DNA of 64,000 bases from Acidipila rosea (GTDB lineage Bacteria > Acidobacteriota > Terriglobia > Terriglobales > Acidobacteriaceae). Where the stretch lies: NCBI RefSeq assembly GCF_004339725.1, contig NZ_SMGK01000002.1, positions 124,001-188,000 on the forward strand, written 5' to 3'. Below, in pieces: positions 47,518 to 55,551 of the stretch. Numbering within the stretch: the first letter of the stretch is position 1; each line of letters starts with the position of its first letter. Position numbers and translations under genes: made by a program. The notes under the pieces are model-generated. The model ran no database searches, was not told the DNA's origin, and saw only the letters and a program-made list of their open reading frames with translations.

Positions 47518-48459
47518 ATGCGGGTTCTCGCACGCATCGCTTCGCTGCTCCTGTTGTCTTCATCGCTTCTGGTGACTGCCTGCCATCGCGAGCGGCATCA
47601 CGTAGTCACGATCGCGGTCATCCCCATGACGGGAGGCCAGATCTATTGGGAGGACTTCCAGAAAGCAATCCAGGCGGACGCCTCGAAATACGGGTACCGC
47701 ATCAGCTTCGCTGCGCCACAGTCGGCGGCTGACTACGAGCGGCAGGCTGCGATGGTGGCGGACGCAATCGGGCAGCATGTCGACGGGATCATTGTGGCGC
47801 CTTCGCATCAGCTGGTGCTGGCTTCGATTCTGCAGCGTGCTACCCAAGCTGGCATTGCCGTAGTGGTGGCTGGCGCCCCGATTGCTCTCCCGTCGTCAGC
47901 CTATGCGGCGTATATCGGTCTGCAGGATGCACGCGCAGGCGTGCTTGCAGCCGACAGGCTCATTGAGCTGATGCATGGCCGGGGATCAATCGGCATCATC
48001 GGCGTGAGCCCTACACTGGAGGCCTCCAGTACGCGCGAAAAGGCGTTTACCGATGAGATCGCCGCCAAGTCGCAGATCAAGATCGTCAGCATCAAATATG
48101 GCCTCTCAGACTGGGCACGAGGCAGACAGGCGACGCTCGATACGCTCGCCGAGCATCCTGTGCAGGGCATCTTCACCTCAGATGAGTTTGCAACTGTCGG
48201 CGCGCTCACGGTGATGAGCACGATTAAACAACGACCATATTTCGTGGGTGTGGGGCAGGAGCCGGCTACAGCGCATGCGGTAATCGAAGGCAAGCTGGAT
48301 GCAATCATCGTTTCGAACCCCGAGAAGATGGGCGAGACAGCCATAACGGTGATGCACGAGGTGCTGTCCAAGGAGGACTACAAAAAGTCGCAACTGCTGC
48401 CGATGAAACTGCTCGACCGATCTACGCTGGACGACCCGGCGATCCGCGCGACGCAATGA
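47518..48459 (+). CDS. Orphan periplasmic sugar-binding-type lipoprotein
   Basis: 313 residues from ATG 47518 (an in-frame ATG at 47497 is possible). Lipoprotein signal: MRVLARIASLLLLSSS then LVTAC, with the lipidated cysteine at about 22. The mature part is a type-I periplasmic-binding fold of the LacI/RbsB type (VTIAVIPMTGGQIYWEDFQ, GIIVAPS, TSDEFATVGAL, YFVGVGQEPATAHAVIEG). No permease or ATPase gene is adjacent, so it is an orphan. It may serve a distant ABC transporter or act as a sensing partner of the nearby histidine kinase; the latter is inference. Confidence 0.8.
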   Translation: MRVLARIASLLLLSSSLLVTACHRERHHVVTIAVIPMTGGQIYWEDFQKAIQADASKYGYRISFAAPQSAADYERQAAMVADAIGQHVDGIIVAPSHQLVLASILQRATQAGIAVVVAGAPIALPSSAYAAYIGLQDARAGVLAADRLIELMHGRGSIGIIGVSPTLEASSTREKAFTDEIAAKSQIKIVSIKYGLSDWARGRQATLDTLAEHPVQGIFTSDEFATVGALTVMSTIKQRPYFVGVGQEPATAHAVIEGKLDAIIVSNPEKMGETAITVMHEVLSKEDYKKSQLLPMKLLDRSTLDDPAIRATQ

Positions 48460-48463
48460 AGCA

Positions 48464-49114
48464 TCAGCCCCGGGCGATGAGATTCCGCCAGGAGGCCTGC
48501 ACATAGAAGAGGCGCAGGCCTACGGCACCCGAGGGAAAACAATCGGGGTCGTCGTAGACGAACGAAGCCTCCCGGCCACCAGCAACCGGGCGAGCGCGGA
48601 CCACAAAGCGGCACTTATCGGCATCGACGCTCAGGTGATACCACCCTCCGGGCGTGACAGCAAAGGTCAGAGGCTGCTCCTTGAGCTCGGACCAGTGATC
48701 CTCTGCTTTGCCGAAGACGAGAGTCTGGTTCTGGATGCGGATGCCGGCATAGTAGCCGTGAAAAGAATCCACACCAACGTCCGGCTGGGTGACACGTAGC
48801 ACAAAGCCTGCATCTCCGTAGGGCACGCCGGGAAAGAAGTTGTCGAAGCGCACATCACCGGAGAGGTGAACCCTGCCCCAGGTGCTATCCGTTGTAACGG
48901 CAAGGTCGCCGCGTCCACTCCTGCCATCGGAGATGGTACCGGAGAGCGCTGTCCAGTCGCCACCGAAGAAATGAAAGGAGGACAGGTCTTCAAAACGCAC
49001 ACTCTGGCCTGCGTGAAGATGCCTTACACTCTGCGAAGAGTAAACGAGGTAGGCCCCAGCAGTTAAAATGGCCGATGCTGCAATGAGAGTAAGAAATCCA
49101 AGTCGGCGGCGCAT
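48464..49114 (-). CDS. Membrane-anchored hypothetical protein with beta-sandwich-like domain
   Basis: 216 residues from ATG 49114. One N-terminal membrane helix (about 5-27, GFLTLIAASAILTAGAYLVY) and then an extracytoplasmic domain rich in beta strands (FFGGDWTALSGTISDGRSG, WGRVHLSGDVRFDN, GYYAGIRIQNQTLVFG, GWYHLSVDADKCRFVVRAR, DPDCFPSGAVGLRLF). The pattern resembles concanavalin-like (LamG/3-keto-disaccharide hydrolase-type) sandwiches, but no catalytic motif is seen. Two cysteines could form a disulfide. Its start codon shares the CATG with the divergent kinase gene. Function unknown. Confidence 0.65.
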   Translation of the reverse strand: MRRRLGFLTLIAASAILTAGAYLVYSSQSVRHLHAGQSVRFEDLSSFHFFGGDWTALSGTISDGRSGRGDLAVTTDSTWGRVHLSGDVRFDNFFPGVPYGDAGFVLRVTQPDVGVDSFHGYYAGIRIQNQTLVFGKAEDHWSELKEQPLTFAVTPGGWYHLSVDADKCRFVVRARPVAGGREASFVYDDPDCFPSGAVGLRLFYVQASWRNLIARG

Positions 49115-50639
49115 GAAGTTGCTTCTAGTCAACCTCGCAAGTGTATCCGATGTGCCTGAGAAGCGCCGCGTGAGGTGGCAAAGCTCAGCCCTGGCGCGTT
49201 GGCTGCGCCTCAGTCTTATTACTATAACTGGCCTGTGTGCAATAGGTGCCTATGCAGACACCACGCAGCTGCGGTCCATCGCTTCCATTGTCGCGCCTGC
49301 GGGTGATACGTCAAACCAGAACGTGGTCGTTCGCGGTTCGGTGACCCTTTCGGCGCCGGGAATTCTGATCATCCAGGACCAGACCAGCGCGCTGCGGGTG
49401 GAACCGATTGAAGCAGCCCAGGCCGCGATCGGCGACGAGGTCGAGGTCTCCGGCAGGATGGATTACGAGAATGAGCCGATTCTGCACGGAAAGGTGAAGC
49501 GGCTGTGGAGCGGTTCCACGCCATTGCCCATTGCCATCTCGCCGGATCGTGCGGCTGAGGGACAGTTCGATCTGGACCTGGTACAGGTGACAGGGACCCT
49601 GAATGAAGTGCGTCAGCTGGATCGAAATCATATTGAACTAAGGGTAGAAGGTGAACACCAGTTCTACCTGGTGCTGATGCCTTCGGCGATTACGAGCGGC
49701 ATGCGCTGGCCAACACTCGATTCGCTGCGGAAGGCGCTGCAGCCCGGCACTGTGCTTGAATTTACGGGCATCCTGGAGCCGCGGCGCACCCTCGACAGCA
49801 AGTCCGATGGCAGCTTCGCCATCATGCTGCGCTCAGCGGAAGATATTCGGGTGCTTTCGGGTCCACCGTGGTGGACGCCAGTGCATCTGCTCTGGATTTT
49901 CGCCGGAATTGCGGTCATTGCGTTTGCCGGCGTGGTCCTGCATATTCGCAATCTGCGGCTGCGCTTCCGCGCGGTGATGGAAGAGCGATCGCGGATCGCG
50001 CGCGACATTCACGACACCATGGCGCAGGGCTTTGCCGGCATCGCACTGCAACTGCAGGCTGCAGAACAGGTACTGACACGGGATGCTGCCTCGGCCGCAC
50101 AGCACCTCGCACTGGGATTGCAGATGGTCCGCCATAGCCGTTCAGAATCGCACCTTGCGATCCAGACGCTGCGCGCTCTCTCCCGCAGTGAGAGCCTGCA
50201 GAATCTGCTGCGGCAGAGCGCTACGCAGATGACGACGGGGACCGATCTGAGGATCTCGCTCTCAGTGCAGGGGTCCGAGTCTCGCCTGCCATATGAGATT
50301 ACGGCGCAGCTCTACCGGATTGGACAGGAGGCAGTTGCCAACGCCGTTCGGCATGCGCAGGCGAGCCACATCCGGCTGCGGATCGAGTATCGGAAGACGG
50401 CCATCCTTCTTGAAGTGGAGGACGATGGGATAGGATTCAATGCGGAAGGTGTGCTGGACGAGATGCAGCACTTCGGACTGGTTGGCATGCGGGAGCGCGT
50501 CGAAGCTCTGCGGGGGAAGCTTGCCATTCAATCCTCCCGCAGCGGCACATGCCTGACCGTGGAAGTGCCGAGGCCCGCACATCGAAAGATAGAAAGAGTT
50601 CATGAAGACAGTACCGCCGATTCGCATCCTCATCGCTGA
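49113..50639 (+). CDS. NarL-type sensor histidine kinase with OB-like extracytoplasmic domain
   Basis: 508 residues from ATG 49113; GTG 49170, directly before the signal peptide, is an alternative. Signal-like helix (about 20-48), extracytoplasmic domain of repeated beta units (about 50-250; VVVRGSVTLSAPGILIIQDQ, IGDEVEVSGRMDYENEPILH), membrane helix (about 257-278), HisKA_3 dimerisation domain with H300 in RIARDIHDTMAQG, then HATPase with N-box QEAVANAVRHA and G-box DDGIGFN. Its end overlaps the response-regulator gene by 38 bp, so the two form a pair. The OB-like sensor is unusual; the ligand is unknown. Confidence 0.88.
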   Translation: MKLLLVNLASVSDVPEKRRVRWQSSALARWLRLSLITITGLCAIGAYADTTQLRSIASIVAPAGDTSNQNVVVRGSVTLSAPGILIIQDQTSALRVEPIEAAQAAIGDEVEVSGRMDYENEPILHGKVKRLWSGSTPLPIAISPDRAAEGQFDLDLVQVTGTLNEVRQLDRNHIELRVEGEHQFYLVLMPSAITSGMRWPTLDSLRKALQPGTVLEFTGILEPRRTLDSKSDGSFAIMLRSAEDIRVLSGPPWWTPVHLLWIFAGIAVIAFAGVVLHIRNLRLRFRAVMEERSRIARDIHDTMAQGFAGIALQLQAAEQVLTRDAASAAQHLALGLQMVRHSRSESHLAIQTLRALSRSESLQNLLRQSATQMTTGTDLRISLSVQGSESRLPYEITAQLYRIGQEAVANAVRHAQASHIRLRIEYRKTAILLEVEDDGIGFNAEGVLDEMQHFGLVGMRERVEALRGKLAIQSSRSGTCLTVEVPRPAHRKIERVHEDSTADSHPHR

Positions 50640-51240
50640 CGACCATCTTGTTTTTCGGCTTGGGATTCGCAGCCTGCTGCAGGCCGAGCCCGGCATCGAC
50701 GTGGTGGGCGAGGCCGCGACTGGCGAGCGCGCCATCGAACTCTATCGCCAGCTCTCACCCGATGTTCTGCTGCTCGACCTGCGCATGCCGCAGGGCGGCG
50801 GCATCCATGTCGTGCAGCAGGTGAAAAAGTTTGCGCCGGAAGCGAAGATCCTGGTGCTGACCAGCTACGAAGTGGAAGAGGAGATCTACCAGATATTGCA
50901 GGCGGGTGCGCGAGGCTATGCGCTGAAGGATATTGACCGCACCCAACTGGTCGAGGCCCTCCGCAGGATTCATGCGGGTGAAAAATGGATTGTGCCGACA
51001 ATCGCCAACCGCATCGCGGAGCGGGCGCAACGGCCGCCGCTGACGGCCCGCGAGATTGAAGTGCTGCGCCTGCTGGTGCGCGGACTGACCAACCGGGAGA
51101 TAGCCGGAGTGCTGCAGATCGCCGACAGCACCATCAAGAATCATGTGAACAACATCATCTCGAAGCTCGACGTCTCTGACCGAACCGAGGCTGTGGCTTA
51201 TTCCCTTTCGCGAGGCATTATCGCGATGGACGATCTTTAA
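50602..51240 (+). CDS. NarL/FixJ-type response regulator
   Basis: 212 residues. Intact receiver: acidic pair D13-D14 (IADDH), phosphoacceptor D59 (LLLDLRMP), T87 (LVLTS), K109 (YALKD). C-terminal LuxR-type helix-turn-helix (about 145-205; LTAREIEVLRLLVRGLTNREIA). It overlaps the upstream kinase gene by 38 bp, marking it as the cognate partner. Possible targets are the flanking glycosidase or the lipoprotein (inference). Compare the degenerate receiver near the left edge. Confidence 0.93.
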   Translation: MKTVPPIRILIADDHLVFRLGIRSLLQAEPGIDVVGEAATGERAIELYRQLSPDVLLLDLRMPQGGGIHVVQQVKKFAPEAKILVLTSYEVEEEIYQILQAGARGYALKDIDRTQLVEALRRIHAGEKWIVPTIANRIAERAQRPPLTAREIEVLRLLVRGLTNREIAGVLQIADSTIKNHVNNIISKLDVSDRTEAVAYSLSRGIIAMDDL

Positions 51241-51260
51241 CCCGCCTACTTGCCGCGGGT
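51240..51260. terminator. Short hairpin at the response-regulator / glycosidase convergent ends
   Basis: ACCCGC / GCGGGT stem of 6 bp around a 9-nt loop; it starts on the last base of the response-regulator stop and spans the stop of the glycosidase gene. Weak evidence alone, but the same layout recurs at other convergent ends. Confidence 0.35.
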
Positions 51261-53645
51261 GAGGCCAATCTGCACCGGGCCGAAGACTTTAGGAGCTGTG
51301 GCCGGCGTTCCGCTCACGATGGAAGAGGGCAGAGCAGCTTTTCCGGCAACGGGTTCCTCTACCGCATAGGCAGCTCCTGCCGCCGCCTCGAATGAGATCG
51401 CGGCGCCGGAGACAGCAACCGGCACTTCCCTTCCCGATGGCAATGCAAGGATTTTGACCGGCTGATCTTTCCATGGATTTCTGAGGCGTATCTGCTGCGC
51501 CTCTCCTGAGTGGATGACGACAGCAACGACCGCCCCGCTCCTGAACTGCACATCCACGTTCGTTCTTCCGCGTATCGAGACACGCCCGTCGATGTCCCAG
51601 CCCGGCGGCACGGCGGGGGCAATTCGGATGAGACCGTCGTAGTCCTGAACAAGGGCCTCCTGCAGAGCATCTGCGACAACTCCGGACTGCTCAACGTAAA
51701 ACTCGCCCGAGGAGCCGCCCCAGTTCGCGAAACCGTTGATGAAGGTCTGATATTTCCGGGTCAGCTTGACCAAGGTCGTCCCGACCTCATCGCCAAGGCC
51801 CAGTCTCGCCGCCTGGATCGGATCGTAGCTCCAGTCCTGATTGATGGGATAGGGGCGATGCAGATAGGTGCGCTTGGCAAGCGGATAGAGGGGCGAGTCG
51901 TCCGCAATGACAGCATAGGGCCAGACGGGCTCGAGGCCAATATTCTCCACATTGTGCTGCTGTGCATCGGGGCGATAGGAGTCGGCGATGACATCGTGGC
52001 CCCCCGCATCAGCCGCAGCGGACAAAAGTGTGCGCGCGCCGCTCTCCTGGGTGCGCGGGAACGGTGGAATCAACGCGGAGGCTCGCTGCAACTGCGCAAC
52101 CAGGTCCGGATCAGTGTGCAGTAGCGAGGCCGCCTGGAGGACTGCAGGAAAGAGTGCCATCCGGGCGGCGATATCCGTAGTCGGATCGGCGGTATCCCAT
52201 TGCGTTTCATGGGCGTTGGATGGCTCGGTATGGGCCATCCCATCGGCGCCGGGCTGCTCATAGTCGAGGAGAAAGCGGGCGGCGGCTCGCATGACCGGGT
52301 AGTTCTGCTGCAGGAAGACGCGGTCGTGCGTGGCAAGATACTGCTGCCAGATGTTGAGCGCGACCTCCGCACCGGTGGAGAGGGTTCGCGCGTTGTAATA
52401 TGGCGCGGAAGATGCGTCACAGTCGAGCTTGGCTGTCGGCTGGGACGGCCCGTGCCATTTCTCGTACTCTATGCCGACGCCGTTGAAGCGCATTGTCTCT
52501 GGTACACAGATTCCCAGATGACCTGACATGTGCGTGCTGGTCCAGGACTGGATGGCCGGGAGGTTGGCGCGATAAAGATTGAAGTATGGAGCATTCAGCT
52601 CTGGCACACCAGCACCGAGGTTCGCAGCAACCTGCATACGCAGATTCCAATGCCAGAAGGCGGCTGGGTCCCAGTTGTGTGTATCTCGGATCGAGGAGAA
52701 GAGATCTCCGACGCCGGCCTGTGAGCCTGGATATTCTCCGCCGCTCTCAGCTGCAGAAGTAAAGAGATAGAGTGCGCGCAGATTCTCCATGTACTCCCCG
52801 CTGCCATCTGCTGAAGTGATCCTGAAGAGGTCGGCGCGATGCCAGAAGGCATGCCACCAGAGCTCGTTCCGGCGCAGGGAGACTTCGCGCAGGGCCGCCG
52901 TCGCTACCGCTGCGGCAGACTGGCTTCCATTGAAATGGGGTGACGCCACCAGTATCTGAAAATGGCCATTCTGCTCAGGAGTGACGGAGACGCGGATGGT
53001 GCGCGCGTCCTCGACAGCAATCGAAGCCTTGCGGCCATGAGCGCTGATGGCGGCGAGAGAACCAAAGACGCGGCCCGACGCGCCGGGGTCTATGTTGTCA
53101 GTCCAGCTCTCAGCAAGCAGGCCCATGGAAGTGGTGGCGCTGGCGTGGGGGTTGCGCGGCGGCCAGAGCCGCAACTCCGCAGTCTGCACCTTCGCGGGAT
53201 CGGCGCCCACCACATCTATCACCAAGGTGTCAGTGTGGGGATCGACCCAGGTGGTCGCGGTTATTCCGCCGCCATTCTGCACAAAGATGCCGTTATAGAG
53301 ATCAAGCCGGGCGCTGTAATCAGGCGCAGCGGTCATCGCCTGAAGTCCGGGAAGAACAACCTGCCCCGGAGATACGCGATCAGGCAGCGTGTCTCCCCTG
53401 TTCAGTTGTGCCGTAAAACCCTCTGCAGCCCAGACGGAGACGCCAAGTCTTCCGTTTCCAAGGGGCATTGCCTGCCGTGGGCTGGCGTTTGGCACCTGCA
53501 GCACAATATCGGATCGGCCTACGACTCCCGCGACATCGTATCGAATGCCATCCGCGTGCGATGTCTGCGCTGCTGCAGAGTGGGAGAAGCCAGCGGTGGT
53601 AACTAGTGAGGCAAGGATCAGGATGCCAGCGAGTGCATGCTTCAT
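51246..53645 (-). CDS. Secreted GH95-like glycoside hydrolase
   Basis: 799 residues from ATG 53645, signal peptide (MKHALAGILILASLVTTAGF). The N-terminal beta-sandwich contains MPLGNGRLGVSVWAAEGF and LNRGDTLPDR, typical of GH95 (alpha-fucosidase/galactosidase); an (alpha/alpha)6 barrel follows from about 290 (RDTHNWDPAAFWHWNLRMQV; ANWGGSSGEFYVEQSGVVAD) and a small beta domain ends the protein. Catalytic acids of GH95 were not confirmed by eye, so the specificity is open. It follows a two-component pair in convergent orientation. Confidence 0.75.
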   Translation of the reverse strand: MKHALAGILILASLVTTAGFSHSAAAQTSHADGIRYDVAGVVGRSDIVLQVPNASPRQAMPLGNGRLGVSVWAAEGFTAQLNRGDTLPDRVSPGQVVLPGLQAMTAAPDYSARLDLYNGIFVQNGGGITATTWVDPHTDTLVIDVVGADPAKVQTAELRLWPPRNPHASATTSMGLLAESWTDNIDPGASGRVFGSLAAISAHGRKASIAVEDARTIRVSVTPEQNGHFQILVASPHFNGSQSAAAVATAALREVSLRRNELWWHAFWHRADLFRITSADGSGEYMENLRALYLFTSAAESGGEYPGSQAGVGDLFSSIRDTHNWDPAAFWHWNLRMQVAANLGAGVPELNAPYFNLYRANLPAIQSWTSTHMSGHLGICVPETMRFNGVGIEYEKWHGPSQPTAKLDCDASSAPYYNARTLSTGAEVALNIWQQYLATHDRVFLQQNYPVMRAAARFLLDYEQPGADGMAHTEPSNAHETQWDTADPTTDIAARMALFPAVLQAASLLHTDPDLVAQLQRASALIPPFPRTQESGARTLLSAAADAGGHDVIADSYRPDAQQHNVENIGLEPVWPYAVIADDSPLYPLAKRTYLHRPYPINQDWSYDPIQAARLGLGDEVGTTLVKLTRKYQTFINGFANWGGSSGEFYVEQSGVVADALQEALVQDYDGLIRIAPAVPPGWDIDGRVSIRGRTNVDVQFRSGAVVAVVIHSGEAQQIRLRNPWKDQPVKILALPSGREVPVAVSGAAISFEAAAGAAYAVEEPVAGKAALPSSIVSGTPATAPKVFGPVQIGLTRGK

Positions 53646-53706
53646 GTCCCTCTGAGTCTCGCATCCCAAGGCGATCTCGTCGATCCCCTTCCAGGGAGAA
53701 ATATTG

Positions 53707-54285
53707 CTAGACCTCTGCGATTACCAGATAGCTGTATTCCCCAACCGGACTGTTCGATATGACCTTCCAATCGTGGCTGCGCAGTTCATCGGTGACGACA
53801 GCAGAAGAGATGCGGTGGTGAAGCGGCGGTCCCGGTTCGGGGTTAACATCGTCGCGCCAGTCCAGAATGGCAATGCTGCCGTCAGGACGCAGGATCCTGC
53901 GGCACTCGCTGAGAACGTCGGCCGTGTTATCCAGCTCATGCCAGATGTTCGCCAGCAGCACCAAATCACAGGAGGCATCTGGAAGAGTTGTGGCAATCGC
54001 TGTGCCTTCGCGCAGCACAATCCGGTCGGCAAGGGCCGGAGTAAGCTTGGCGCGTAGCAACGCCAGCATCTCCGGCTGAAGATCGACTGCGTAGATACGC
54101 TGGGGAGCCTCCGTTGACTCGGCCATGGGGATGGAGAAATAACCCGTGCCTGCACCAATGTCTGCAACGACCATGGACGGACGAAGAGCAAGCGCTTCGA
54201 CAATCTGGCCGGGAGGCAGCCATATCCTGCGTTGAGGATCTTCAAGCTTGTGCGCCTGTGAGGCGCGGAAAACACGATCGTTCAT
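53707..54285 (-). CDS. Class I SAM-dependent methyltransferase
   Basis: 192 residues from ATG 54285; the frame extends 56 codons upstream without recognisable sequence. SAM motif I is VVADIGAGTGYFSIPMA (about 37-53), followed by an acidic YAVDLQPEML (motif II), LANIWHELDNTADVLSE and ILRPDGSIAILDW (motif post-II). Preceded by a KLEDPQRRIWLPPGQIVEAL entry typical of UbiE-like small methyltransferases. Substrate unknown. Divergent from the EamA transporter. Confidence 0.82.
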   Translation of the reverse strand: MNDRVFRASQAHKLEDPQRRIWLPPGQIVEALALRPSMVVADIGAGTGYFSIPMAESTEAPQRIYAVDLQPEMLALLRAKLTPALADRIVLREGTAIATTLPDASCDLVLLANIWHELDNTADVLSECRRILRPDGSIAILDWRDDVNPEPGPPLHHRISSAVVTDELRSHDWKVISNSPVGEYSYLVIAEV

Positions 54286-54429
54286 CTCGGTTGGCTCCGG
54301 TTTGTGTGCTGTTCCATTTTCAAAGAAAGCATGCGCCGGTTCTATTGCACGCACAGTCAGTAGACCATTTTCTCCGCTGCCTACGCAGCGGGTCCTGGAT
54401 CGTATTCCTGTCCGGCTAAACTCTAGAGC

Positions 54430-55356
54430 ATGTCCCAATCCCTGCGAGCTCACGTTTTGCTGCTTGCCGTTGTAGTCGTGTGGGGCTCGACGTTTGTGCT
54501 GGTGAAGGGCGCCCTGACGGACGTGTCACCGCTGCTCTTCAACCTGCTGCGCATGACGATTGCCTTTGTTGCGCTTGCCATCTTCTACAGGAGCCATTGG
54601 AGGAGGATGACACGGCGCGCTGTGATAAGCGGTGCAGTGGTCGGCGCATGCCTGGCGATGGGCTACCAGTTCCAGACAGCGGGGCTGCGGATGACTACGC
54701 CCTCCAAGTCGGCGTTCCTCACCGGCCTGGTCGTGGTGCTGGTGCCTCTGCTGTCGGCTGTGCCGGGCTTGCGTCCGCACGGCGCCCATCCTCCGCGGTG
54801 GAATGCTTATCTCGGCGCGCTGCTGGCGTTCGACGGGATCGTGCTGTTGACGACTCCGGCCGGAGCGACCTTCGATTTCAGAGCGATGAATCGCGGCGAC
54901 CTGTTGACGCTCGGTTGCGCGCTCGGGTTTGCGCTCCATGTGATTGCGCTCGCGCATACTTCGCCGCGCATGGACTACGAGCAGCTTGCGCTGCTGCAGA
55001 TCGGCTTCTGCACCGTCTACATGGCTGTAAGCCTGCATATCTTTGAGCACCCTTACATCCACTGGACAGGCCGATTGCTGATCGCACTGGGCATCGCTGC
55101 GCTTCTTGCCACGGCTGCAGCCTTCACGATCCAAAGCTGGGCGCAGCAGTTTCTGCCGGCAACCCATACGGCGCTGATCCTGGCACTGGAGCCGGTCTTC
55201 GCGTGGCTCACGTCGTTCGCCGTGATGGGAGAGCGGCTCAATCTGCGCTCCTCCTCCGGGGCCATTTTTATCCTTGGAGGCATAGCACTGACGGAAATTC
55301 TTCCGGCCCGCATACAACCTACGGCCCACGAAGGTGTCTCACTGAGTGAGAAGTAA
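54430..55356 (+). CDS. DMT/EamA-family transporter
   Basis: 308 residues, ten predicted membrane helices in two EamA repeats (about 5-135 and 155-285). The first repeat opens HVLLLAVVVVWGSTFVLVKGAL; the second ends TALILALEPVFAWLTSFAVMGERLNLRSSSGAIFILGG, a conserved segment of drug/metabolite exporters. Direction and substrate are unknown; many members export amino acids or nucleosides. Terminal Ser/Glu-rich tail. Stands alone before htrA. Confidence 0.9.
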   Translation: MSQSLRAHVLLLAVVVVWGSTFVLVKGALTDVSPLLFNLLRMTIAFVALAIFYRSHWRRMTRRAVISGAVVGACLAMGYQFQTAGLRMTTPSKSAFLTGLVVVLVPLLSAVPGLRPHGAHPPRWNAYLGALLAFDGIVLLTTPAGATFDFRAMNRGDLLTLGCALGFALHVIALAHTSPRMDYEQLALLQIGFCTVYMAVSLHIFEHPYIHWTGRLLIALGIAALLATAAAFTIQSWAQQFLPATHTALILALEPVFAWLTSFAVMGERLNLRSSSGAIFILGGIALTEILPARIQPTAHEGVSLSEK

Positions 55357-55551
55357 AGTTGTGGTGTTCGGGCCTGCAGTTGTGACGATTTTTTAATTTT
55401 GCACGTCTAAAAGCTTGTGTAGAGAAAAGAAACACATCTGGTTGTAAGGTTATCTGGTTGATCCCACTCGGTATACTGAAACAAGGGACTGGCGCATGCG
55501 CCGCAAAACTGTATCTATTGCTTCTAAAAGAAGACACGAGGTTAGACCCGA

